Source: Spongospora subterranea f. sp. subterranea
Lineage: Eukaryota > Endomyxa: Phytomyxea > Phytomyxea > Plasmodiophorida
Direction: 5' to 3'
Length of the DNA: 64,000 nt
NCBI GenBank assembly: GCA_049724395.1
Contig: JAUGWO010000227.1
Location: 1 to 64,000 of the forward strand
The notes under the pieces: model-generated
Database searches by the model: none
What the model saw: only the letters and a program-made list of their open reading frames with translations
Told to the model about the DNA's origin: nothing
Made by a program: the position numbers and the translations under genes
In this document: one piece after another, positions 10,879 through 22,602 of the stretch
How the letters are laid out: each line of letters opens with the position of its first letter
How positions within the stretch are numbered: the stretch's first letter is position 1

Positions 10879-12026
10879 AGAATATCGAGTATCACTGTAT
10901 TGCTTTGTTATGAACTCAGATCTGGAACTCCTCCTTCGCGGTGAAATTTGTGTTTGTAGGTCTGGAACCGCTCCTTTCGCTTCGTGACTTGTTTGGAAGC
11001 GATCTTGTATACTTTTTCCATTTCGCCTTCTCAGTCTTGCAATGGGCTTTATCAATTGTGACGCAGACACTTATCAATGGGTATGGACGACTGCAGTCTC
11101 GCCAATCGTTGGCGAAATCGGTCACAACTGCGAGGAAATCGTCTGGTAAGTTGCCAATCATGACTCGAATCAATCATAATGGCCAATCAGATATGAAATC
11201 TGCATTTGACTGTTTACTCGAATAATGGCCGACCCTGACACTTGAGATTATCGGTCGACTTGGGACGAGGGATGAAGCCTTGGCCGAGTCGCCATTGATG
11301 TGCGAAAATGACAACCGCCTATTCAAGGGCCATTGTTAACAGGTATAGACAGTTTCGTAATTGTGTGTCGTTTTTTTCATTTAAATCCAACACTTCGTAA
11401 AGCAAATCATGTACAATTCGACATCAACACAATCGCAAACTTGGAACAACCACAGACAAACGCACATGTAGCTGTCCAGTTTAAAACCGTGCCATTGCTG
11501 AAATTCACGCTTTGCATCTGTGACATCTTTCAAACCTGATGATCCGTCCCTTCTGCGCTGATACATGTGAAAATTGACCCATAGGCGGCTGTCACTTTCT
11601 CACATCAATGGCGACTCGGCCAAGGCTTCATCCCTCGTCCCAAGTCGACCGATAATCTCAAGTGTCAGGGTCGGCCATTATTCGAGTAAACAGACAAATG
11701 CAGATTTCATATCTGATTGGCCATTATGATTGATTCGAGTCATGATTGACAACTTACCAGACGATTTCCTCGCAGTTGTGACCGATTTCGCCAACGATTG
11801 GCAAGACTGCAGTCGTCCATACCCATTGATAAGTGTCTGCGTCACAGTTGATAAAGCCCATTGCAAGACTGAGATGGCGAAATGGAAAAAGTATACAAGA
11901 TCGCTTCCAAACAAGTCACGACGCGAAAGGAGCGGTTCCAGACCTACAAACACAAATTACAACGCGAATGAGGAGTTCCAGATCAGAGTTCATAACAAAG
12001 CAATACAGTGATACTCGACATTCTTG
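10879..12026. repeat. Long inverted duplication IR2, arms about 445 bp, 255-bp spacer
   Basis: Left arm about 10879-11323 and right arm about 11578-12026 are near-identical reverse complements (about 95% by eye) over their whole length. Each arm carries the same unrecognised open frame pointing outward: 11173-10916 on minus and 11730-12011 on plus, both beginning MIRVMI and containing NLPDDFLAVVTDFANDW and KWKKYTRSLPNKSR. Most arm differences are single substitutions with both frames kept open. The spacer (11324-11577) has no recognised gene. It could be a fold-back element or a hairpin-RNA source; the encoded frame resembles no family I can name. Confidence 0.85.
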
Positions 12027-14374
12027 TTTGGAGTGCTTGTGAGTTTCGGTTGATTTGCATTCGGCCCGCCTGGACGTTTTGGTTTTGCTGGTGGTGAAAT
12101 TGCAAAAGATGGGCGGTTATTTTTTACAAAACCACTATGATGAAGCGCTGGCTATTCTAAATTTCACCATGGTGGCTGATCAAAATTTGCCACAATCTTG
12201 CGAATCTGCAAAGTTAATGGACTACATGATACGGAAATATTAAAGGCATATTTGCTACCCTCACTGCCTTCAACTGCAAGATGATTTCGAGATGCTGCTT
12301 GCGACAGAGCCCAACCAGCCAGCTCACCAACGAGTTATACAGCTCTGCCCAACACAAATTTCGGTTGTGCCATGAAATGAGAGAGAAGAATCTGTGTTAC
12401 ATGACCATGGGCTGAATCCAGAATTAATTTGAAGAGACTCAAGTATACATTGCTTGGCTACCCAAGCTTGACATGCTTTCAATATAAGACTTCGGATAAT
12501 AGGGAAATTTGCCCAATGGAGATTGGAAATTCTTCATGCACTCGAAACCCCGTCGAGTGCCTCAAACTCAATCGGGGATGTTGATTATTGTCTCAATGGT
12601 CAGCCATATCCATAGCCCATATCTTACATCAAATCTACCGGATTCCGTCAAAAGCTGTGTTCTGTTTTTTGCAGGCAGCTGGCCATGAGGACCACCATCT
12701 TGTCAAAGTTGGCAATGAATCAACACAAGATATTCGAGATCCCAGATCGAATCCGTTAATGGGAAGAGACATCACCGAGTTACCAAAGCCTAGGATCTGA
12801 AAGTCTTTGACAGTGGAAAAGGGAATCAGTTGTGGAAAGTCATATTGGAACTAGTGGCAATGATGAGAAGATTAATTGGAGAGCGTGGAGACCGGGGATG
12901 AAGGTACCAACCTTTGGCCCCGATTAAGTTTGAGGTGCTCGACCGGAGTGAGTGCTTGAAGCATTTCGATGCTTGTTAGAATTTGTTTCCGTTGCTGAGC
13001 TGGTTTAGGTTGAGCTCGAAGCATTTTCGAAACTGTATTTTCAGGGATTGGTATTGTCAGAATCAGTGCTGTATTACGTGTAGCATTGGCTTTTGCAGGT
13101 TTCTCTGTTTTAGTTGCCTTCATTTTATCATGGTAAATCCTTCTGGCTGTGATTACATGGTGAGAAATTGGTCCAACGGCTTTCAAAAGATAATGCATTT
13201 GAATGTTGATGTTCTTCATCCCAACCTACTTGGCCGGGGCGTGTGTTATCACCGATACTTTCAAACTGAATCATTCAACATTTCACTTTAATGGCTTGTT
13301 TTGTAGACCTGGTGCTGTGGAGTTTGAGTTCGAAAGATGCTTGCTTTGATTCGAAAAGAAAGGACGATCGGGTGATGTGAATTTCAGTTGTTTTCGCAGA
13401 TTCGGTAGATTTTTCATGAGATGAGAGGGAAGAATCTGTGTTTCATGACCATCCCAGACCTGATTTCTCAGGAAAATCCATTGGTACATTGCTTGGTTAC
13501 TCAGGCTTGGCATAACTTTCGATCTAAAACGCCACATGATAGAGAAGTTCATCCATTGGAGTCTGGATATCGTGTAACGCAAGAATATAGTCCATTTGCC
13601 TGGAGAATACTCACAGAAAGTGTTCTAGGATTGAACAAAAATCAATAAAACGTTCGGGATGGCCAGTAAAACGCCGCCGGTGATTAGCCGGGCGTAAACA
13701 AAAATGATGAATATGATTGTCCCAGTGATTTTAGGACAAAGCTTCTGATGGACCTCCAGGTGAGTCTTTATGCAATCAAACGATCGTGGACAGTTTATTG
13801 GTTCTTAAATTGGAATTATAGTCCCCAACGTAAGGTCGAAGTTAAGAGAGTCTTGAGGACAGAGATTGGAGATGATCACTGATTCTTATTCCGGCGAGAA
13901 AACAGTAGCCCAGTTAAGTGTTTGTTTTCCTAAATGCTCCCTGAAATTTTACTTCCGAGGCTTGTCCTATATGAGATTCATTCAAATCACGAACGCGGGT
14001 CCGGGGGCAGCATTTAGGGAAATACTTTGCAGTGTTGGGCAGAGTGTATAGAGCCGTCTTGACGATGCTCGACCAGTCACGGAATCCACAGGGGTGCACG
14101 CTCCCAGCAAGTTATACAAATAAATCCACAGGACAATGCTGAAGCAGGACCTCCCTGATAGATAAAGTTTGTAAAATCGGGAGTTTAATGGGCACAGTGG
14201 CACCCTGGTCCCCAAAATTGTTGTATCACCTCTTTATCGCCAGGTTATCCACCTGGAATAATAAAGTTATCGATAACCTGTCTTCAATCTCCGTCTTCAC
14301 AAATTCTCATATCAATATTCATGGCCTTGTTGGCCATCCAATCAGATCTGCGAAAGTCCCTTCATATCAAAACG
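12027..14374. other. Repeat-rich intergenic zone, no intact gene
   Basis: Beyond the direct repeat above, a minus-strand frame at 12872-13219 (115 aa, basic, beginning MKNINIQMHYLLKAVG) and a plus frame at 12055-12243 are open, but neither is recognised. The region 13650-14374 shows no coding signal. It is probably a graveyard of mobile sequence between the RING genes and WDPCP. Confidence 0.4.
12365..13575 (+). repeat. Diverged direct repeat, about 185 bp, two copies
   Basis: Copies at about 12365-12550 and 13395-13575 share the series ATGAGAG-GAAGAATCTGTGT, ATGACCAT, ACATTGCTTGG and CCAATGGAG/CCATTGGAG in order. The second copy is open over 13421-13648 (HEMRGKNLCFMT, HCLVTQAWHNFRSKT). They look like decayed copies of one element; the family is not recognised. 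Confidence 0.5.
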
Positions 14375-16516
14375 TTATTTCTCATTTATTACTGTCTTCA
14401 TCCTTTTGATCGACTCTAACTCCTTCTCCATACCAAATTTCCTATACAATAATTCCGCATCGTCGGTTCGATAGTTCCGATGAAGTTGGAACCCTAATTC
14501 CCGAACCAGCATGTAATCAACCTTCTTGCCGATAGGGTACGTCTCCGAGTGGATTAATTTATCAAAAAGTGCATCGTAATCCCAGTTTGCAACCTGTTGA
14601 ACGCGTAGTTTTTCCAGTTTAACTATATTTTCGCGTAATGTTTTACTAAACTTCTGCGACGCCTTCCATGCGATCACGTGATGACCCTTAGATTTAGCGG
14701 CAGAGAATAAGTCGATAAACAATATCTCATCCCCGGCTTGAACCGCATGGAAATAAGCGCGTTCTAGATCGGCAGAAATTATCAGCCGATGGACGAAACG
14801 ATGATATAGAGGGCGAATTCGGTCACGATCATCAAACTTCATTTCCGGCCAAAAATCATTGAAACACGTTGCCAACCGTTCAGAAGGGGTTAATTGTTGT
14901 ATAGTCTTGGTATCAGGTTGATTTAATAAAGAATCACAAGTTAATATGAAGGCGTCAATACGGTAGGTGGCATTGGTGGCGAACAATATTAGTTGTGAGA
15001 TCTCATCGTAGTGCCCTTGACGAATCCGTTCGGCAACGATTCCAATATGACTCAGCGTTCGACCTGGGCGTGTCCCATGATGGAATTGAGCGATAAACAG
15101 GGGTCCTGTCTCATTAACGGCAATAAGGCAATCATTATCCCATACACAGCGAACGATTGGTATGTGAAGGTTAACCCAGTCCGATAGGTTGATCGTGCCG
15201 GTTATAAAGTTCAAGGGCTGTAACGCCGAGTCGAATACCGACATGAGACCATTATCGAAGAATACACCAATGCAGGAGTCGCTTGGATGCCATGCAGCTG
15301 ATATAGGGCAACAGCTCCCATTAATCACCATCTAATCGATAACCGGATCAACATAGGTTTCGAACAATTTTGCTCCATCACCTTCTTCACCAAACGCATT
15401 TGCACCAGATCAATTAGTAAAGCAGCACCATCATGTAGGAAAAGGACGAGTTGGTCACCAATAAGTTGATGTGCAGCGGTCGACAATCTGGCGTTCGTGT
15501 TGAACTCAGTGTTTCTCACAGCCTGATTAACGCGAGCACTTTTATCGATTCGATAACATGTTATGCGTACTCGGAACACATTAGCCTTGATAGCCTCTTG
15601 GGCTACAGCTGTCAAAATTGACGATTCCGTATTGGACCAGGCGCAAAACACCAACGTGGAAGTATGGTCCAGAACAATTTCTGAATGTCGCTGAAGGTGT
15701 TGATATCCTTCGGTAAGGGATTCGCTGCGCCCCCATATTGACCGTCTTACGGATCGTTTCCGAACACTACCGGGATTATCTTCGATCTGTTCTGTGGAAG
15801 AGTTCAGAACAACCAATCCGATTCGGCGTGCATATCCGATGCTGAGCAGCTGCCGCTCCCTATCGACTTGCAAAAATCTTGGTTGGAGATCAAAATTTTC
15901 GGTCCACGCCTTGGCTGGTACTTGAGATCTGATATATGACTTGATGCCCTAAATTAAACAGTGTCAATATGCTGGCTTTTGACAATGCATTTTCTGTGTA
16001 AATGACCTGTAAGGACGATGTAAAATCCACTAATAAAATCCGAGAAGGGGCGTCAACCCCAATTGCTAAATGCTGATCATAGAACTGGGCCGAGGATATA
16101 CTGATCTGACCTGTGAAGTTGATTATTGAGCGATCAATAATACACCGGACGATGTCGCCAGTTTCATCATCATATATATATGTAATTAGAACGCCATCAG
16201 CCAGCAAAATACGGATATAGAATCGGGTAGAGACTCTTGTCGATGCCAGAGCGACTGGACGTGATTTTGCCATTAGCTGATTGGCGTCAGAAATGTGACG
16301 GTGCAGATGGTTAGTCCATGAATTAGGCAGATGAAGTAATCGACCCTGAGTCGTTCGGTATTCGTTCTCGCTATCAATCATTGCCTTGATTGTGCCGTTG
16401 TTGCCATCGCTCTGAGAAACGTTCTTGACCGGGTTCACATATATTCTGCACGGGAAATCTAACTGACATAAACTGGTGAGGTCTACAGACGAAACAACGC
16501 AAACCGAAGCATGCAT
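14375..16516 (-). CDS. WDPCP: WDPCP/Fritz homologue, CPLANE ciliogenesis effector
   Basis: WDPCP with Inturned and Fuzzy forms the CPLANE complex that recruits intraflagellar transport proteins to basal bodies. Exons 16516-16007, 15948-15382 and 15331-14375 join in phase to 677 aa (human 746); introns are 58 and 50 nt. Family landmarks occur in order: LLADGVLITYIYDDE with CIIDRSIINFTGQ, then AAWHPSDSCIGVFFDNGLM, and near the C-terminus LYHRFVHRLI with ERAYFHAVQAGDEILFIDLFSAAKSKGHHVIAW, matching the RRFFHHLL ... EKAFLLAVD ... DLF ... AKLKGD segment of animal WDPCP. The N-terminus (MHASVCVVSS) fits the usual short lead. VPS16 was considered because of the beta-propeller plus helical layout, but these motifs fit WDPCP better. 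Confidence 0.75.
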
Positions 16517-16704
16517 CCTGTTGTGTTATATTCAGGGTTATACTGTACCTGCCCCGCCGGGCAAAACATCGACTTGTCACCATACAGTCTGTGAATGGGC
16601 TACTCGCATCGTGCCTACCTATGTGAACCCTGAAACCCTGGCACATTCCTACTTCATGTATTGAGTACTGTACAAAACCTGCTTCTAAATCTCTCCTGAA
16701 ACTG

Positions 16705-18472
16705 TCATTTGAACTTGCTCCAGCCGTGCTCTCCAAGTTCCCGTTTCATTACTTGTTTGACATATTCGGCATCGACAACATGTTCCTTTTGCTTATGCGC
16801 GCTGATGTATTCTAAGACGCTCATTACAACCATTCTTATTCTGTATGCTCCAATGTCATGAACACGCTTATTCAATTCGCTGCATGCTCTGGCTAGCTGC
16901 TCTATACCAGACTTGGTAAATTTCAGATTGACTCCTGCATTCTTCATCAGTGCGATTAGCTGGGCTATCAGGTTGAATTCGATTTCGGTAAGAATTCTTC
17001 TGAAATCAGTTTCGGTTAAAGACTCCAGTTGAACCCTCACCGGCAAAATTCCTAGCAATTCCGGTAACAGATCCGAAGGCTTGGAGTTGGAAAACGTTCC
17101 AGACCCGATAAATAGCATCTGATCGGTTCTCACAGGGCCATACAGAGTTTGGATAGTTGTACCCTCAATAATGGGAACCAGTTTCCTCTGAAACGATGTT
17201 CTTTTTGCTTTTAACGCCCCATCGTTGTCTACTGTTTGGGAAAGTTCATCAATCTCGTCTATAACTACGATTCCGTTCTGTTCTACATCATGAATAGCAG
17301 ATTCGAGAATAATTTTCGCTTCAATGCGAGATGCCGTCTCTTGAGCAACCAGTACAATCCGAGCGTCGGCTACCCTCAGCCGTGGCGTCTGTTGCTGGTT
17401 GAAGTTCGCGCCAGCTGAAGCAGTTTCGTCAGTTGTTGGAATCTTTGTTTCCTGTGTGGTGATGGCAGCAGATACTACGGTGTTAACTGCGTTCAAAATC
17501 GAATCAAACGGTAAATTCATGTTTTCCCCGTCTTCAGCAGTTTTGATCTCAACTGGTATGGTTTCCTGTAAAGAATGAATAAACATTTCGAGCAACCTAT
17601 TTGCTTATGATTCGGCAAATACATTTTCGAGTTCTCCAGCTTTGTATTTAGACTCAACTGTCTGCAAGTCTGTAGCAATACCTGTTTTGAAAAGACTGTT
17701 GATAATGAATTTGTCGACAACGTTGGTTACTTCTCCCCGGATAGATTTGAGGAGCTTATCGCGTCGCATCACGATAGCTGAATCTATCAAAGCCCTTTGC
17801 GTAGTCATTGCTGAGATGACACCAAAGGGCACTCGACCGAGAATACCTTATCATTACTTCGGTATCTGTTCCATGTGCGTCATCTTCAATGTAGCTGGTG
17901 AGAGCAGTCAAAAGTTGAAATTCACTTATTGCCGCAAATACCGAGTCGCTTCAATCTTCACGAATGGTGCGCCAACAATATAGCTGAGTCGTAACGCTGT
18001 TTCGGTTTTCCCGGTACCGCTGGGACCGATCTGAAGCAGCCGTTATCAGTGTGCACAGGTTCATAAAAGTAGAGGCTCTATCGCAACCAATAGTATATTG
18101 CTGCAGTTTGCTTTGTGCTTCAATTGCGGAGGGAATCGCTGCCTTTTTAATAATCTGTCACTCAAAGCAAAAGCGAGTGCCCGTTTCGCCTTATGCTGGC
18201 CAATAACATGCCGATCAAGTTCGCTTACAATCTGCAATAGGCATTTCTGTTGGGTATTCCGAAACGGCGGTGCTGGTTGGCTGAAGTACCTGTTCGGTAG
18301 TTAGATCCGGATGCGAAACATCCGCTCTGATTGGCGGCGGCACAACTGTTGCTTGCACTGAGACAACCATAGATCGACTTGTTAGTCGCCGGCAAACATG
18401 ATAAAACCCTTTCGTCACGCGACCCATTCGGTAATCAGCAATGAGCTGCCTCGTGTGCACAGCCACAATCAT
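16705..18472 (-). CDS. HSLU: HslU-type AAA+ ATPase, mitochondrial
   Basis: HslU unfolds substrates for the HslV peptidase; in eukaryotes the pair is mitochondrial. Exons 18472-18290, 18231-18088, 18030-17942, 17894-17847, 17794-17623 and 17565-16705 join in phase to 498 aa. The N-terminus is basic ([16 protein letters not shown]), a likely targeting sequence. Then come [20 protein letters not shown], Walker [20 protein letters not shown], a divergent I-domain, Walker [12 protein letters not shown], and [17 protein letters not shown] with [18 protein letters not shown]. Two usually conserved arginines differ: GRLPIR is GILPVR, and GARRL near the C-terminus is GAYRI. HslV is not in the window. 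Start 18472 is the longest; an internal Met (MVVSVQ) is possible. Confidence 0.88.
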
Positions 18473-19304
18473 ATAGACACAATGATTGATGACACCTTTA
18501 TGGGAATCTCACCCATGCTGTTACACAATCGAAAATCACTGAAAGTTCACCTCACGTTTCACCGTAAATGTGTAGCTGACGATGGGCCCACGAGTGGGAT
18601 TAACGCGGAGTCCAACACTAGATTAGACGATGTATCCACCAAAGTAACCCTCATTGACCCCAAAACTGGGAGTAACGCACACATCCTGCGCTGACGCTGC
18701 CGTGTCATGTATCGATATGAGTGGGTGGCTGTGGTGTCAAACCGTAACCGGCTGCGTTACAGCTGTCAGTTGCTTCTGAGTCGTCAACTATGAATGATGA
18801 TATACCATGTTGCAATGCTCGGTTACCCGACTCGCCACCGTCGTGTGATCATGATCAGTGAACTGCGCCTAACGCGTTCGCTGTGTCTGTTCCGTCATTC
18901 GTTACACAGTCAACACGTCTAAGTTTCACAATGAGTAACGGATGCACGGCATTAGCGGGTGCAGAAGACATCAGACAGAAACATCACATTGCGATATCGT
19001 TATCTATCTTGATAGATCGGTTTACCAGGTTGTGGTTCATATCAACCAAGATAGGGATTACACTATAAGGGCTCACGTGATTACTGCACGCCCAACCAAG
19101 ATATTTCCTCATTTTTTCGCCTTTTATGGTGTAATGCAGACTAAGACTATTAGCAGCGAGCCTGATGGTAGGCGAAAAAGAAGCGACGATTTGGGGCAGC
19201 ATCGCCAATCTATGACGTTTGTTGAGAGATATTGCATCCAACTGCCATATCTGGTGAAATGGCACGCGTGCAGCTCGTAGCGACTATTGTGTATAGCCAA
19301 CTGG
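18473..19304. other. Intergenic, divergent promoter region
   Basis: Lies between HslU (minus) and the transporter gene (plus). Short frames only (for example 18398-18694), none recognised. It probably contains both promoters; no distinct motif was found. Confidence 0.4.
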
Positions 19305-20489
19305 TCATGGAGAGCATGATGAGACGGATCAATGTCTCTTCAAAGCTCAGAAATACTATGTCTGAGTTTCTCTGGGATCGGCGCGGTTCGTTGATGATCC
19401 TAGGATCAACTTTCTGTTTTGCCACCGGTCTGCTGTTTTGCAAACTCGGGCGGCATCATGGAGTTCACGCGATGTGGTTCGTTCTCGGTCGCTGCATATG
19501 GCAGACAGCCTGGGCTGGCGCACTCGTCTACTGGAATGACATCGATCCGATGAAAGCTGTTCAAGGCAGACTTTTGACCGTGGTTCTGCGAGCATCACTA
19601 AGCAGCTTTTCTAATAACGTCATTCTCTATACTCAAATGTTCGGTTCCCAACTCGGTCTCGCGTCCGTTTTCTTTTTCAGTGTTCCGGCAAGTTACGACA
19701 ATCCTGGCCAAACTCTGTTTGCTGATCGCCTGGTGTTCAGGTCTATTCAACAGCCGGTGCACATTATCTTCTAGGTGAACGCGCTGGCCTGTTAGAGATA
19801 GGATCGGTCATCTCCGGCATGGTTGGAATCATTTTCCTTGCCCAACCGTCCGAAGTATTCCCAGCAACCGACCGTGAACCTGATTTTTTCTACACGCTCC
19901 TTTGCTTCTTGGCTGGAGGAACAGCTTCCTTCGGTTTTGTCACTATGAGAAAACTCAAAAACGTCAACTTTTTGCCGATAGCATTGATCTCTGGAATCTT
20001 GGGAGTCGCCATGGCATCTGTTCCTTGTTTGTTCGTTGAGTTTCCAACGAACGCACCCTGGAGTGTTCTCCTCTATTTGTTTGGATCTGGGACTATGTCG
20101 TTCATCGAGCTATGCCTTCTTAACGTCGGCTTACAGATTGAGCCTGCCTCTCCGACATCTGTTATTCGTCTGTTTGCCCCAGTTCTAGGGTATTTCTTCC
20201 AATGGATTGTTCTCTCTGGGGAGCCGGATTTCTATGGCGTCATTGGTGTCTTAATACTGACAACGACGGTTATGAATATGGTAGTGCAGTGTACAACCAT
20301 GAAAGAAGCGCAAGCCATATTTCTTCCCAAGGACATGCTGCAGCATGAGAGAGAGAGAAGATCGGGTTGTTGACCGCCGATATTGAAAGGGAGAATAGCG
20401 GCGTGGAAATGACCACGATCAGAAATGAGTTGAGAAGAGATTCATATTATTCTCTGGCTGGAGAAAACAACGAACCTGATGAGGATTAG
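19305..20489 (+). CDS. EamA/DMT-type membrane transporter
   Basis: A drug/metabolite-transporter superfamily member. The first exon (19305 to about 19691) holds four hydrophobic spans, starting SLMILGSTFCFATGLLFCK. A proposed intron 19692-19753 restores the frame into TGAHYLLGERAGLLEIGSVISG, the conserved turn before the family's second repeat, followed by about five more spans to VLILTTTVMNM. The frame from 19305 stops at 20373, directly after a GA dinucleotide run (20346-20359). One repeat unit fewer would extend it in frame through an acidic tail (RRDSYYSLAGENNEPDED) to a stop at 20487. The donor GTTACG is weak. Start is 19305 or MSEFLWDRRGS at 19359. Substrate unknown. Confidence 0.7.
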
Positions 20490-20652
20490 ACCTGTTTATA
20501 AAAATTATACGAGGAATTGGGCGATTGATAATGGTATAACTGTGTGTTGATCAACTGATATACTGGCAATGATCATGTCGTGATGTCTGCACTGGGACTT
20601 GCATTTATCGCCATACACGGCCATCATTACTGGATATAAGTAGATAGGGGTA

Positions 20653-22602
20653 ATGGAAGGGCCACAGGAATCGATATTTCAATCTCGAGTTCGCAAAATC
20701 AACGACGATCTGTGGCCGTCATTTACAGATCGAGTCCAGGGGCGATTGGATTCCGGTCCTGTTTCAGGGACACAGAAGAAGAAGGGCCACACGAGCACAT
20801 ATATCTCATCTAGACGACCTGATCATCATAACCATGCGTCTCACACCGCATCTAGCGTTAGGAAGATGGACGACGTAAGCACATCACTATCGAACCCGTT
20901 ATTTGGAATTGCCATGATCTGACGTTGATGATTCTGGCAGTTCGTGAGGTTGATATGTCAACAGCCCGTCAAAATTCCCAAGAAGATTGACCAATCGGTA
21001 GGGGCCAATACTCCAATAGTGACGCCAATCATGGCGCTCGTTGATTGTGTCATGGCTAGAGCCTCAGGCCAGTCCTAAAACATGTGGCGCAAATGGAGAA
21101 AGCGGTTGAGCAATTACAGGAAGAGCATTCAACGCAGATACGGCTAGAGACAGAATCACAGAAAACGTTTGAGTTCATGAAAAATCAGGTGAGGGATCCG
21201 TTGTCTTGGTGGATAATTTGATGGGGTTCATTCATCTGGTGAAATGGGCAGATGAACGCATTGAAGAAGGCGTTCGGTATCTTATCGGAGGTGCTGATCG
21301 ATGAGGTTGAGGATATTCGAGGAGTGGTTGGCGATCATATCAAGGTTTCGGCGATGAACTCTGTCCAAATTCGTTCGCAATTTTTCATATTGAGTTAGAA
21401 TGTCTCGTCGATGCTAGACGAGGCCAAATTTCGGGGGAATCTGTCAGGACCTAGCCGACTCGTCGATTCGCGACCAGGTCAATAGAATTCGTAATGAACT
21501 GGACGGGAAGGTCAGGAGTGGGCCGCCACGAACGGATTACCAGAGATTCGGATGGGTCCGATTGATTTGATGGTTGACGACAGGTGGCGATAGTCCATTC
21601 GAATATGCTGAAGCTGCAATCGGTTATGGACGAGAATCGGTCAACCTACGACACTGAGATCGAGGGCGTTCATCGGGAATTACAGTCGATTCGCCAGGAG
21701 GTAAACCCAAACTCATCGCCATCGTCTCGACCTTGTCTCGATTTGCTGCGTTTTATACGATGATATTCCAAATTGTTTTGTGGTCAGAGGAATAACGGCG
21801 GCGGCGGGGATGGCGAGCCAAGTTACCAGGCCAAAGTTGAGAAGCGGCTGCTGAAACTGGATCGGGATTTCTCGTCGTACCAGGACGCCCACGCCGCCAC
21901 ATTATCAGAAATCTATTCGCAGTTGGCTAAGTGCATCAAGCGTTGCGACGAGCTATCCAAGGCCTCGCCGCAGCCGGTCGTTTCGCAACAACAGGTGACC
22001 GAAGGAAGACCACTTCCAACTTCGATCTCGATCCGGTTCTGATGCGAACCCGACTCACAGATTGGCGATATTCAGGCGCTAGAGGCGAATGTTGAGACGA
22101 TTGCGAGAACGGTCCACGATTTGGTCATATCCAAACCGTTAACCGATTATAGTCAGGATGAGCGAGATAGGATCTTGTCGGAGGCTAAAACGGCATCACG
22201 GCAAGATATTAAGGTATCTCACATTGAAACTCTGCACCTGAACGGGGTGAAATTCACTCAGTGAATGTTCGGTTGTTTTTCAATTTGTTTCGGGCTGTTG
22301 TGAGTGAAATCGTGTTTGCAGTTCGAATTGGGATTGAACACACGAACTGGGGCTGATGGAGCTGTGTTCAGGCGTTATCGGATAAGATGTTCCAGGATGT
22401 GCAAGGCCTCCGGCTCGATATGGACCAGATCGAGGAATCGGTGATCAACGGGTTCGCCAGCCTGACCACAACCCTAGGGATTGACAACCCGTTGAGATTA
22501 TACGATAAAGACGCTGATCCAGCCGACGACGACGCCGCGGGGGATATCGGAACTTCTCCAATGAGGTCAGCGTCGTTGTCGAAAATAGACCCGTTCGATT
22601 AG
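20653..22602 (+). CDS. Multi-exon coiled-coil protein, unrecognised
   Basis: A series of short coding segments separated by likely introns. It starts MEGPQESIFQSRVRK at 20653 and continues through MEKAVEQLQEEHSTQ (near 21090), MNALKKAFG (21250), SVMDENRSTYDTEIEG (21620), KVEKRLLKLDRDFSSYQ (21833) and IQALEANVETIARTV (22070), to a last exon (about 22376-22602) ending SLSKIDPFD. Heptad-like patterns of Glu, Lys, Gln and Leu point to coiled coil. Several introns have clear ends (GTAAGC...GCAG at about 20875-20940), but not all joins could be fixed, notably around 21000-21090. No domain is recognised. A filament, centrosomal or trafficking role would be guesswork. Confidence 0.5.

Noticed and set aside
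14375-16516. Assignment as VPS16
   Set aside because: The beta-propeller plus helical layout is similar, but the IDRS, AAWHP and LYHRFVHRL...LFIDLFSAAK motifs match WDPCP.
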